Shown: one piece after another, positions 1-7,225 of the stretch | Layout of the letters: every line of letters starts with the position of its first letter | Position numbering within the stretch: the first letter of the stretch is position 1 | Assembly: GCF_029626175.1 (NCBI RefSeq) | Contig: NZ_JARUBM010000002.1 | Location: 620,001 to 684,000, forward strand | From: Micromonospora sp. WMMD1082 | GTDB lineage: Bacteria > Actinomycetota > Actinomycetes > Mycobacteriales > Micromonosporaceae | Reading direction: 5' to 3' | DNA: 64,000 nucleotides | Made by a program: the position numbers and the translations under genes | The notes under the pieces: generated by a model | The model's database searches: none | What the model was told of the DNA's origin: nothing | The model's input: the letters and a program-made list of their open reading frames with translations, nothing else

Positions 1-480
1 CATGGCGAGCACGGTGGCCACCGCCACCCGGCGGCGCTGCCCGAAGGAGAGGTGGTGCGGGGCGCGGTCACGGTGCTCGGACATGCCCACCGCGGCCAGT
101 GCCTCGTCCACCCGGGCGGTCAGTTCCGCCCCGCGCAGCCCGAGGTTGGCCGGCCCGAACGCCACGTCCTCGGCGACGGTGGGCAGGAAGAGCTGGTCGT
201 CCGGATCCTGGAAGACGATGCCCACCCGGCGACGGATCTCCGCCAGCCGCGCCCGGTCCCGGTTCACCGCCAGGCCACCGACGACGATGTCGCCCTCGGT
301 CGGGGTCAGGATGCCGTTGAGGTGCAGCACCAGCGTGGTCTTGCCGGCCCCGTTCGGGCCGAGCAGGGCGACCCGCTCGCCCCGCGCCACCGTCAGGTCG
401 ACGCCGTGCAGCGCGACGTGGCCGTCCGGGTAGGCGTACCGGACGCCACGGACGTCCAGGCTCGGCGCGGTGGGCTGCAC
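1..480 (-). CDS. cbiO: Cobalt/nickel ECF transporter ATPase CbiO (3' end outside window)
   Basis: ATP-binding subunit that powers uptake of Co2+ or Ni2+ by the membrane complex encoded just upstream. The 160 residues present contain the Walker A motif GPNGAGKTT (41-49), the Q-loop FQDPDDQLF (90-98) and an ABC signature LSFGQ (144-148). The window ends before Walker B, so the gene is cut by the window edge and not shown to be broken. The GTG start at 480 is forced by an in-frame TGA 15 bases upstream. It lies 7 bases after the cbiQ stop, so it is the last gene seen of the operon. Whether cobalt or nickel is the main substrate cannot be told from this subunit. Confidence 0.93.
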   Translation of the reverse strand, partial: MQPTAPSLDVRGVRYAYPDGHVALHGVDLTVARGERVALLGPNGAGKTTLVLHLNGILTPTEGDIVVGGLAVNRDRARLAEIRRRVGIVFQDPDDQLFLPTVAEDVAFGPANLGLRGAELTARVDEALAAVGMSEHRDRAPHHLSFGQRRRVAVATVLAM

Positions 481-487
481 GCTTCGA

Positions 488-1255
488 TCATGTCAGGACG
501 GCGGCGGTGGCGGCGACGGTGCCCGCCAGCATCGGCACCGTGGCGGCGATCAGCCACTGGCCGGTCGTCGCCGCACCCGCGCCCTGCCACACCGGCATCC
601 GACCGGCGTAGCCGCGCGACAGCATCGCCAGGTAGACCCGCTCGCCCCGCTCGAAGGCGCGCAGGAACAGCGCGCCGATCCCGGCGGCGAAGCCGCGCAA
701 CTGCCACACGAAGCGCGGATCGTCACCCCGGGAGATCCGGGCCACCCGCATCCGGCCGGCCTCGCCGACCAGCACGTCCAGGTAGCGCAGCATGAAGGTG
801 GCGATCTGGGTGAGGATCTGCGGGCAGCGCAGCCGGTCCAGCCCGACGATCAGGTCGCGGGTGGTGGTGGTCGCCGCCAGCAGCAGCGACGCCCAGACGC
901 CCAAGGTCCCCTTGGCGATGATGTTCCACGCCCCATAGAGGCCGTCGACCGAGAGGCTCAGCCCGGCCACGTCCATCCGCTCGCCGGCGCCGAGGAACGG
1001 CAGGGCGAAGGCGAAGAGCACGAACGGCAGCTCGATCGTGGACCGCAGGAGCAGCCAGCGGGCGGTCACCCGGGCCAGCGCCGCGACGGCCGCGACCAGC
1101 AGGGCGTACGCGCCGAAGGCCCAGAGCGCCTCGCGGGGGGTGGCGACCACGGCGATGGTGAACGCCACCATCGCCGCGATCTTGACCTCGGGCGGCAGCC
1201 GGTGCACCGGCGAGTCGGACTCCCGGTACAGCACGTGGGCGTGCCCGGCCCCCAT
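488..1255 (-). CDS. cbiQ: Energy-coupling transmembrane protein CbiQ (EcfT)
   Basis: Membrane scaffold (T component) that links the CbiO ATPases to the metal-binding CbiM subunit. The 255-residue protein has several hydrophobic segments. It carries the two Ala/Ser-Arg-Gly coupling motifs of the family, ARISRG at 172-177 and LSRG at 212-215, which contact the ATPase. Length is normal for CbiQ. It lies 7 bases downstream of the PDGLE gene and 7 bases upstream of cbiO, inside a four-gene minus-strand operon. Confidence 0.93.
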   Translation of the reverse strand: MGAGHAHVLYRESDSPVHRLPPEVKIAAMVAFTIAVVATPREALWAFGAYALLVAAVAALARVTARWLLLRSTIELPFVLFAFALPFLGAGERMDVAGLSLSVDGLYGAWNIIAKGTLGVWASLLLAATTTTRDLIVGLDRLRCPQILTQIATFMLRYLDVLVGEAGRMRVARISRGDDPRFVWQLRGFAAGIGALFLRAFERGERVYLAMLSRGYAGRMPVWQGAGAATTGQWLIAATVPMLAGTVAATAAVLT

Positions 1256-1262
1256 CCGACCG

Positions 1263-1685
1263 CTACCCCTGGCTCGGGGCGGGCGCGCCCGGCCGCTCCG
1301 CGTCCGACGACCCGGCCGTGCCCGACGACCCGGTCGCGTTCGGCGCCTGCTCCGGGCCGCGCCGGCGGACCAGCCAGAAGGCGCCGCCGGCCACCGCGAA
1401 GGTCAGCAGGACGCCCAGCACTCCGGAGAGCCCGGTGGAGAGGTAGTCGTTGTCGAGGCCGGCGATGCCGTAGTCGGCCAGCGGCCCGCCGATCTCGTGC
1501 TCCTTTGCCTCCTCGGCCGGGCAACTGCCGCCGGTGATCTCGTCGTCGGCGTTGAAGGTGCAGCCCTCCCGCAGCGACGAGTCCAGCCCGTCGGGGTGGG
1601 ACGAGGCGAAGTTGCTCACCACGCCGGCCAGCAGCAGGGCCACCAGCAGGCCACCGGCGATGAAACCCCAGGACCGCTTCCTCAC
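1263..1685 (-). CDS. PDGLE-domain protein, CbiN-like small subunit
   Basis: Small membrane protein of 140 residues with two predicted transmembrane segments (about 7-24 and 83-107) joined by an extracytoplasmic loop. The family-defining motif appears as PDGLD at 31-35. PDGLE proteins take the place of CbiN in many CbiMNQO importers, where they are needed for metal uptake with CbiM. The GTG start overlaps the cbiM stop (GTGA), which suggests translational coupling. The C-terminal 25 or so residues are Pro/Ala/Ser-rich and probably disordered. Confidence 0.85.
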   Translation of the reverse strand: MRKRSWGFIAGGLLVALLLAGVVSNFASSHPDGLDSSLREGCTFNADDEITGGSCPAEEAKEHEIGGPLADYGIAGLDNDYLSTGLSGVLGVLLTFAVAGGAFWLVRRRGPEQAPNATGSSGTAGSSDAERPGAPAPSQG

Positions 1686-2398
1686 TTGACACCTCCGACG
1701 ACCGGGGCGGATGCCGGCGCGGCCGGCTTCAGGGCGCGCAGCGCGTACACCAGGTCGGGGCGGACCTTCGCCACGGTGACCACAGTGGTGGCCGTGATCA
1801 GGCCCTCGCCGATGCCGATGAACAGGTGGGACACGGCCATGGTTCCGGCCAGACCGGCCAGGTTGCCGCCCAGGTCGGTGGTGCCGCCGAGCCAGTACTG
1901 CAGCACGAAGCCCATCGCCGCGACCACCACGCTGACCAGCGCGGCGACGAAGGCGGTGACCGCCAGCCCGGTCGGCGTACGCGGCAGCACCCGTAGCAGC
2001 AGCGCGATCAGCAGGTACGCCACCGCGATGCCGATGACGGCCATGTTGGTGATGTTGAGACCGAGCATGGCCACTCCGCCGTCGCCGAAGACGAGGGCCT
2101 GCACCACGAGCACCACCGCGACGCAGAGCGCGCCGACCCAGGGCCCGACCAGCATGGCGGCGAGCGCGCCGCCGAGCAGATGGCCGCTGACCCCGGCGGT
2201 GAAGATCGGGAAGTTGAGCATCTGCACCGCGAAGATGAACGCGGCGACGAGGCCGGCCATCGGCGCCAGCCGGTCGTCCAGGTCCTGCCGGCCGCGCGCG
2301 ACGCAGAACGCCATCGCCGCCAGCGCGATCGCCGCGAAGACCGCCGCGACGGGACCGTTGATGATCCCGTTCGAGATGTGCATCGCCAGAATGTCCAC
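1682..2398 (-). CDS. cbiM: Cobalt/nickel substrate-binding membrane subunit CbiM
   Basis: Polytopic S component that binds the metal ion. It has the family features MHISNG near the N-terminus, a conserved GVSGHLLGG segment and an SHLFIGIGEGLIT segment near the C-terminus. A GGAGGT ribosome-binding site sits 5 bases before the GTG at 2398, giving 238 residues. However, CbiM/NikM proteins bind metal with a free N-terminal Met-His pair, and the matching ATG-CAC here is at 2383, five codons in. Either the 2383 ATG is the true start or the short leader is removed. First gene of the operon, with an operator-like pair of palindromes upstream. Confidence 0.9.
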   Translation of the reverse strand: MDILAMHISNGIINGPVAAVFAAIALAAMAFCVARGRQDLDDRLAPMAGLVAAFIFAVQMLNFPIFTAGVSGHLLGGALAAMLVGPWVGALCVAVVLVVQALVFGDGGVAMLGLNITNMAVIGIAVAYLLIALLLRVLPRTPTGLAVTAFVAALVSVVVAAMGFVLQYWLGGTTDLGGNLAGLAGTMAVSHLFIGIGEGLITATTVVTVAKVRPDLVYALRALKPAAPASAPVVGGVK

Positions 2399-2443
2399 GC
2401 GACCTCCCACGTGTCGGCGGGCCCGTGCCCGCCGGCAGGGGTG

Positions 2444-2510
2444 AGCCTATTTCCCATACCACGCTGTTGCCAATATCTGGCAAGAAACACGGCCTGCCAA
2501 TAGTTGGCAA
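2444..2510 (-). promoter_or_regulatory. Promoter and tandem metal-regulator-like operators upstream of cbiM
   Basis: Two 17-bp palindromes of the form TTGCCA-N5-TGGCAA lie at 2467-2483 and 2494-2510, with centres 27 bp apart. Read on the minus strand, a TTGGCA (2468-2473) and TAGGCT (2444-2449) with an 18-bp spacer make a plausible -35/-10 pair. The nearer palindrome therefore covers the -35. The 6-5-6 layout is like the box of the nickel regulator Nur (Fur family), tTGCaa-N5-ttGCAA. Assignment to Nur is inference. No cobalamin riboswitch features were seen in the short leader. Confidence 0.6.
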
Positions 2511-2595
2511 ACACCGACCCTGATCATGTTTGCCGTCCGTACCGGGGCGGGGCGGCGGGCGCGGGGGCCGCGCCGGGCGGCGGTAGGGTCGTGCC

Positions 2596-3072
2596 ATGAC
2601 CGCACCCGCTCGCCTCTCCCCCGGTGACCCGGCGCCCGAGTTCAGCCTCCCCACCGACACCGGTGGGCAGCTCACGCTGGCGGACCTGCGCGGCCGCAAG
2701 GTCATCCTGTACGCCTACCCGGCCGCCATGACCCCCGGCTGCACCAAGCAGGCCTGCGACTTCCGCGACTCGTTTGCCTCGCTGAAGGCCGCCGGTTACG
2801 AGGTGGTCGGCATCTCACCGGACAAGCCGGCGAAGCTGGCGACGTTCCGCGAGCGCGACGCGATCACGTTCCCGCTGGTCGCCGACACCGACAAGGTGGT
2901 GCTGACCGCGTACGGCGCGTACGGCGAGAAGCAGTTGTACGGCCGCACCGTGACCGGGGTCATCCGCTCGACGTTCGTCATCGACGAGGACGGCAAGATC
3001 GAACGGGCGCTCTACAACGTCAAGGCCACCGGTCACGTCGCCAAGCTGCGCCGCGACCTCGGCCTGGACTGA
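2596..3072 (+). CDS. bcp: Thioredoxin-dependent peroxiredoxin, Bcp/PrxQ type
   Basis: Reduces hydrogen peroxide and organic hydroperoxides in the cytoplasm using thioredoxin. The 158-residue thioredoxin-fold protein has the peroxidatic motif MTPGCTKQAC, with the reactive Cys49 and a second Cys54 five residues later. This is the PrxQ subclass arrangement for an intramolecular disulfide. The usual YFYPKDDTPGCT is altered to YAYPAAMTPGCT, but the Thr and Cys are kept. Length matches the family. The gene is monocistronic between the divergent cbi operon and the tRNA-Leu gene. Confidence 0.93.
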   Translation: MTAPARLSPGDPAPEFSLPTDTGGQLTLADLRGRKVILYAYPAAMTPGCTKQACDFRDSFASLKAAGYEVVGISPDKPAKLATFRERDAITFPLVADTDKVVLTAYGAYGEKQLYGRTVTGVIRSTFVIDEDGKIERALYNVKATGHVAKLRRDLGLD

Positions 3073-3146
3073 CGGCGCGACCCGGGCCGCACCGAGGGGC
3101 GACCGCGCAGACGGTGTGACGGCACAACCGGTTCAGCTCCACAGTG

Positions 3147-3172
3147 CGCCGGACGGACGCCGCTGTCCGGCG
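3147..3172 (+). terminator. GC hairpin after bcp
   Basis: An 8-bp perfect stem (CGCCGGAC / GTCCGGCG) with a 10-base loop, 75 bases after the bcp stop and 24 bases before the tRNA. There is no T-run, which is common for actinobacterial terminators. It may end the bcp transcript. Confidence 0.45.
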
Positions 3173-3195
3173 ACGGTCTAGACTCTCTCAGGCTG

Positions 3196-3279
3196 GCGGG
3201 AGTGGCGTAACAGGCAGCCGCGCAGGTCTTAGGAACCTGTGTCCGTGAGGACGTGGGGGTTCGAATCCCCTCTCCCGCA
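3196..3279 (+). tRNA. tRNA-Leu (anticodon TAG)
   Basis: The 7-bp acceptor stem GCGGGAG/CTCCCGC and the T-arm GGGGGTTCGAATCCCC are clear. The anticodon loop CTTAGGA is closed by CAGGT/ACCTG, giving anticodon TAG, which reads CTA and other CTN codons. A long variable arm (GTCCGTGAGGAC) marks a class II tRNA, as expected for leucine. The discriminator is A and the CCA end is not encoded. Length is 84 nt. Confidence 0.95.
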
Positions 3280-3281
3280 CC

Positions 3282-3821
3282 GTGAGGATGACCGAGGTGA
3301 GTCTGCGTTTCGTCCTCGACCCCGAGCTGACCCCTGACCTGCGTGAACGGATCGTCGCGCTCTGGGTCGACGTGACCAACGCCGGCGGCGCGGTCGGCTT
3401 CGTTGCTCCGATCACCGCCGAGCAGGTACGCACGATCGCCGACCCGACGCTCGCCGGCATCGCGGACGGTCCGGACCGGCTGCTGCTCGGCTACGACCAT
3501 GACCGGCTGGTGGCCATGGCGATCTTCACCGATCCACGCTTCCACCTGAAGACGCATCTGCGGGTCCTCACCCGGGTGATGGTCCACCCCGACACGCAGG
3601 GCCGCGGCTTCGGCGCGGCGCTGATGCGCGAAGCCGAGCGGATCGGCCGTCACCTCGGGCTGGCCGCCCTGCACGTGACCGTGCGGGACGGGCTCGGGCT
3701 GGACCGCTTCTACCGGCGGCTCGGTTACCAGGAGGTGGGCCGCTGGCCCCGCGCCCTACGCGTCGCCCCCGGCGACGACCGCGACGAGATCCTCATGTGG
3801 CTCAACCTGACCAACACGTAA
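3282..3821 (+). CDS. GNAT family N-acetyltransferase
   Basis: Probable acetyl-CoA-dependent acetyltransferase of unknown substrate, 179 residues. Motif A with the pyrophosphate-binding loop is seen as VHPDTQGRGFGAAL (101-114), followed by a typical C-terminal half with FYRRLGYQEVGRWP. The GTG start at 3282 lies only 2 bases after the tRNA. ATG at 3288 is an equally possible start. The tRNA and this gene may share a transcript. Its stop codon is immediately followed by the C-rich arm of the repeat element at 3825-3982. Confidence 0.82.
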   Translation: MRMTEVSLRFVLDPELTPDLRERIVALWVDVTNAGGAVGFVAPITAEQVRTIADPTLAGIADGPDRLLLGYDHDRLVAMAIFTDPRFHLKTHLRVLTRVMVHPDTQGRGFGAALMREAERIGRHLGLAALHVTVRDGLGLDRFYRRLGYQEVGRWPRALRVAPGDDRDEILMWLNLTNT

Positions 3822-3824
3822 CAG

Positions 3825-3982
3825 CCCCACCCCACCCCACCCCACCCCACACCCCGTTGATCATGAGGTTGACGAGTGTCTTGGAGATCGAAGTCGACGC
3901 CAACCTCATGATCAACTTGGGTGAGTGGGGGTGGGGGTGGCGCAGGTGGGGGGTGGGGTGGGTGGGGGTGGGGGGTCGGCGG
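3825..3982. repeat. Composite hairpin with C-rich and G-rich flanks between convergent genes
   Basis: A perfect 16-bp inverted repeat, GTTGATCATGAGGTTG (3856-3871) and its complement (3901-3916), encloses a 29-base loop. To the left (3825-3855) lies a run of CCCCA units. To the right (3919-3982) lies a G-rich run of GGGGT-like units. The flanks are roughly complementary, so the foldback could extend well past 16 bp. Each strand also has enough G-runs to form a G-quadruplex. The element sits at the convergent 3' ends of the GNAT and expansin genes, so it may act as a two-way terminator. From memory, similar TTGATCATGAGGTTG repeats are common in Micromonospora and Salinispora; this was not checked. 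Confidence 0.85.
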
Positions 3983-4937
3983 GCGCCGCGGCCGCTGGGA
4001 GCGGCGGGGGTGCGGTCGTCGCGCTGGCATCCGGTTCCGGGCTGGCCGAGGGCGACCGTGCGGCAGTCGTCGACCGGGGCGGTGGCGTCGACCGGGGCGA
4101 AGACGACGGTCGGGCCGCTACGGCGCCGTACATCCGGACGGCGCCGCGCTGCACCTGGCCGGGAGCCATCCTGATGCCGGTGGCGGTGACCCGGTGGCCC
4201 CGGGTGTCGGTGACCCGGATCTGGTACGGGCCGGGACCGGCACCGGAGTCGATCACCCAGTAGTTGTAGCTCTCCCGGTCGGCCGCCCGCCACGCACCCG
4301 AGCTGCCCTGGCGTACCTCGACGGAACGCAGCGGGTTGCCGTGGCCGGCGACCAGCACGGCGAACCACCACTGCGACGCGCCCTCCTTGATCCGGAAGGT
4401 GAGCGGGCCGGGCAGCGGCGGGTCGGCGAGCAGGCGGTAGCTGACGTCGACGACGCCCTGCACCGGGTCGGCGATCCGGGCGAATGCCTCCCTGGACAGG
4501 TCGACATGACCGGGAGCGCACTCGGGGCATTGGTCCATCACCATGACGCGCACCGTGCCCTTCGGCCCGGTCACGTCGAGATATCCGCCGCAGGACGCAC
4601 CGTCGGCGTACCCGTCGGGGCCGAGCGCGACGTAGAGCCGGTCGGCGGGGGCGGCGGGATAGGAGCAGTTGCCGCCCGCGCCCTTCGAGTCGTAGAAGGT
4701 GGCCTTTCCCTTGTGGAGGGTGCCAGCGGCGGGCGGGGCGAGCAGCGCACCGGCGGCCGGCAGGGCGCCGCCGGGACGGGCCGGCGCGGCGCAGGCGGGC
4801 GCGGCGCCCGAGCGGAGCGCGAGGCTGAGCCCGAAAACCGTGGCGAGCGTGGCGACGGCCCCGCCGGCCAGCCAACGACCCAGCTGGGAACGCTGGGCCG
4901 AGGTCCGGCCGGCGGGGCCGTCGGTTCCGTCGGTCAC
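3912..4937 (-). CDS. Secreted bacterial expansin (EXLX1-like)
   Basis: Likely loosens plant cell-wall polysaccharides without hydrolysis. The 341-residue protein starts with a signal/anchor segment (about 21-50). The six-stranded double-psi barrel D1 follows (about 75-172), with VMVMDQCPECAPGHVDLS holding the key Asp135. Then comes the CBM63-type D2 (about 176-258), with RIKEGASQWWFAV carrying the aromatic binding face. This order matches Bacillus EXLX1. Cysteines at 91, 116, 137 and 140 could form disulfides. The last 70 residues are Pro/Ala/Thr-rich. The final 20 or so are encoded by the G-rich flank of the repeat element, and the TGA stop lies inside its right arm, so the tail has probably been rewritten by the repeat. 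Confidence 0.88.
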   Translation of the reverse strand: MTDGTDGPAGRTSAQRSQLGRWLAGGAVATLATVFGLSLALRSGAAPACAAPARPGGALPAAGALLAPPAAGTLHKGKATFYDSKGAGGNCSYPAAPADRLYVALGPDGYADGASCGGYLDVTGPKGTVRVMVMDQCPECAPGHVDLSREAFARIADPVQGVVDVSYRLLADPPLPGPLTFRIKEGASQWWFAVLVAGHGNPLRSVEVRQGSSGAWRAADRESYNYWVIDSGAGPGPYQIRVTDTRGHRVTATGIRMAPGQVQRGAVRMYGAVAARPSSSPRSTPPPRSTTAARSPSASPEPDASATTAPPPLPAAAAPADPPPPPTPPPTCATPTPTHPS

Positions 4938-4978
4938 GTGGACACATGCTGCCTGAGCGGCAGCCGGCCGGACAAGCG

Positions 4979-4996
4979 AGCTAAGCGAAAGCTAAG
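4979..4996 (-). promoter_or_regulatory. 11-bp-period direct repeat upstream of the expansin gene
   Basis: Read on the minus strand, the heptamer CTTAGCT occurs twice with its starts 11 bp apart, just upstream of a weak TTGTCC -35 candidate and 42-59 bases before the GTG start. Direct repeats with an 11-bp period are typical of OmpR/PhoB-family response-regulator sites. Which regulator binds here is unknown. Confidence 0.4.
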
Positions 4997-5001
4997 AGAG
5001 A

Positions 5002-5298
5002 TCAGCTCTGCCGGCCGGCGGTGTCGACCAGGCGACGCAGCGGCGCGACCGCGTCCGGTCGGCCACGCAGCGCGTCCTCGAGCCGGACCCGCCACACGCC
5101 GGCCTCGACCAGGTCACGGCCGTCGTCCGGGGCCACGCGCAGCCGGTCACGCGTCTCGCGCAGCGACCGCGCCATCTCGTCGCCCAGGAGTTCGCCCAGC
5201 TCACCGGCGATTCTGGTGAAGCGTTCGTCGTCGGGTACCGCCCCGACCAGCGTCCGGGCCGCGTCCCACGCCACCCGGGGATGATGGATCACCGACAT
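5002..5298 (-). CDS. Uncharacterised small helical protein
   Basis: Not recognised. It is a 98-residue soluble protein rich in Arg, Asp and Ala, with no signal peptide or membrane segment and no cysteine. The sequence looks mostly alpha-helical (for example the stretch around 30-60 with repeated Leu/Arg spacing). The start is supported by a GAGGAG ribosome-binding site 8 bases before the ATG. It lies upstream of the expansin gene on the same strand with a 64-base gap that holds its own promoter-like signals, so co-transcription is doubtful. Confidence 0.6.
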   Translation of the reverse strand: MSVIHHPRVAWDAARTLVGAVPDDERFTRIAGELGELLGDEMARSLRETRDRLRVAPDDGRDLVEAGVWRVRLEDALRGRPDAVAPLRRLVDTAGRQS

Positions 5299-5399
5299 CT
5301 CGGACTCCTCGGTCGAGCTTCCCTTCGGCCATCATCGATCCGACCGACCGTCGACGGCAAGCGATACCCGCCGGTCGGCGCCGGAGGTGAGCCGGGTGG

Positions 5400-6218
5400 T
5401 CAGTCGGTCAGCTCCAGCGGGTCGCCGAGCCGCAGGTGGCCGGCCTGGAGCGGGACGAGGTTCAGCCCGAACAGGAGCTTGCGGTCGATGTTGCGGTGCC
5501 GGGCGAGGGTACGCAGCGGTTCCCGGTCGCGTACCCCGGTCTCCTGGTCGATCGTGGTGACCAGGCAGCGGGCCGACGGGCCGGCGGCGCGGAAGCGGAC
5601 CGCACCGATCCGCAGGCCGCGCCCGGCCCAGCCGTCCTCCGCCCAGGCGGGGGCGCCGTCGACGACCAGGTTGGGCCGGAAGCGGGCCATCGGCACCGGC
5701 TCCGCGCCCGCCGCGACGAGCCAGTCGCCGAGCGCCGCCAACGATGCGGTGCTGGCCAGCAGCACCGGGTACGCGTCGGCGAAGCTGACCTGGTCACCGG
5801 GGTCATACTCCTTGTCGCCCCGCCGGATGTGCCGGGCCGGCTGGGCGAGCCAGACCAGCCGGACCGGCCGGTCGAGCACCGCACCGAGCCAGGCATCCGC
5901 GGCGGGGCCGGCGGGTAGCGCGTCAACCCGCAGCAGCCGGCGGCGGAAGGTCCGCACCGCTACCGGCGCGGCACCGGCCGGTTCGGGCACCAGCAGCTCC
6001 GGATGGCCCTCCGCGCACAGCAGCAACCCGTCCGGTCCGCACCGGGCGTGCACCCGGACCAGCGCCGCGACGTCCCGCTGGGTGACACCGACCCCGTCGG
6101 CGTCGACAATCATCCAGCGACGATCGCCGTCCAACCCCCACGGTCGCACGCCGGCCTCGTCGTGGCCGAGGCCGTGACAACCCTTGACCGGGTACGTGTT
6201 GATCTCGCTCAGCCGCAC
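5400..6218 (-). CDS. MOSC domain-containing protein (YcbX/mARC-like)
   Basis: Probable molybdenum-cofactor sulfur-carrier or reductase-type protein of 272 residues. It has the N-terminal beta-barrel MOSC_N domain (starting MRLSEINTYPVKG) followed by the MOSC domain. The motif RFRPNLVV (180-187) and the conserved Cys218 in ARCLVTTID match the YcbX/mARC group, where that Cys ligates the Mo cofactor. Proteins of this group reduce N-hydroxylated compounds. No 2Fe-2S ferredoxin domain is fused. The GTG start lies 4 bases after the stop of the methyltransferase gene, so the two form a small operon. Confidence 0.87.
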   Translation of the reverse strand: MRLSEINTYPVKGCHGLGHDEAGVRPWGLDGDRRWMIVDADGVGVTQRDVAALVRVHARCGPDGLLLCAEGHPELLVPEPAGAAPVAVRTFRRRLLRVDALPAGPAADAWLGAVLDRPVRLVWLAQPARHIRRGDKEYDPGDQVSFADAYPVLLASTASLAALGDWLVAAGAEPVPMARFRPNLVVDGAPAWAEDGWAGRGLRIGAVRFRAAGPSARCLVTTIDQETGVRDREPLRTLARHRNIDRKLLFGLNLVPLQAGHLRLGDPLELTD

Positions 6219-6222
6219 CCGC

Positions 6223-7056
6223 CTACCATGCCACGCCGATACCGTCCCCCGGGTACCAGTGATTCGCGGGGGTCTCCCGGTAGGCGAGGAACCGCCGGCC
6301 GGTGCGTTCGGCGTGCTCGGCCAGCACGTTGGTGTGGGTGACGTTGTCGGTGAGCAGCATCGCGCCCGGGGCCAGCTTCGGCTCGACGGCGTCGAACTCG
6401 CGCCGCTCGTACGCCCGGCTGTGGTCGCTGTCGTGCAGGAACAGGTCGACCGGCCGGTCCAACCCGGTGATCGACTCGACCGAGTCGCCGATGACCAGGT
6501 CGATCACGTCCGACCAGGGCGCGGTGCGGGCGAGGTACCCGGCCTCGGGGTTGATGTCGATGGAGCTGACCCGACCGGGGTGCCCCTCGGCGGCGTTACG
6601 CAGCAGCGCGGCGGCCAGTACGCAGCTGCCGAGCCCCTTGTCGACACCGGTCTCCACGATGTGCTCCGGCCGGCGGGCGCGGACGATCGCGTACCAGCCG
6701 ATGCGGCGGGCGTACCGGACCTGCCGGTCGGCCAGGCCGCGGCGGGCGGCGCTGGCGACGGCCGAGGTGATGTGCTGCCGCAGCGCGTCATCCGACTCGA
6801 TCTCCGCAAGGTATTCGCGGACCTGCTTGACCGGCAGCTCGCAGACGACGCTGACGAACCAGGCGAGATGGCTACGACTGAGCTTGGTCAGCTCGTACGT
6901 GTAGTTGTGATGTTCCCGGGAGGCGACCAGCCAGCGGGCCGAGGTGCGTAGCACCTTGGCGTCGTGACGGGCGACGGCGACCAGGCGTTTCGGAAAGGCG
7001 GCGACGGGGGCGAGGCGGGTACGCGCGATCGCCCGACGCAGTTTGACGGCATCCAC
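6223..7056 (-). CDS. Class I SAM-dependent methyltransferase (Methyltransf_24-like)
   Basis: Probable methyltransferase of unknown substrate, 277 residues. The SAM-binding glycine loop is ETGVDKGLGS (135-144), the acidic residue after strand 2 is in SSIDIN (164-169), and HDSDHS (208-213) marks the later metal/substrate loop seen in O-methyltransferase-like enzymes. The N-terminal 120 residues are Arg-rich and helical. Similar proteins are often found near sugar or polysaccharide genes. Here the exopolysaccharide locus begins divergently just upstream, so a role in modifying a glycan is possible but unproven. GTG start; the downstream MOSC gene follows after 4 bases. Confidence 0.8.
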   Translation of the reverse strand: MDAVKLRRAIARTRLAPVAAFPKRLVAVARHDAKVLRTSARWLVASREHHNYTYELTKLSRSHLAWFVSVVCELPVKQVREYLAEIESDDALRQHITSAVASAARRGLADRQVRYARRIGWYAIVRARRPEHIVETGVDKGLGSCVLAAALLRNAAEGHPGRVSSIDINPEAGYLARTAPWSDVIDLVIGDSVESITGLDRPVDLFLHDSDHSRAYERREFDAVEPKLAPGAMLLTDNVTHTNVLAEHAERTGRRFLAYRETPANHWYPGDGIGVAW

Positions 7057-7225
7057 CGCTGGGTTCTACCAGACCGAGGGAAACACCGGGGTAACAAATG
7101 GGGACGGGTCGATCGGGGCATTTCTACAATGTCCACCCGGCACCCCGGTCCCGGCATATGCCGAAACACGAATGGAACGGATGGGGGAATGCGCGCGGGA
7201 AGCCGAAATCAGTAGCATCCTTCGC

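Noticed and set aside
2399..2595. Cobalamin riboswitch before the cbi operon
   Set aside because: The leader from the predicted promoter is only about 40 bases and shows no B12-box-like sequence. Palindromic operators explain the region better.
3797..4174. Small plus-strand gene across the G-rich element
   Set aside because: It consists of repeat and G-tract sequence with Gly/Trp runs and overlaps the expansin gene, so it is an artefact of base composition.
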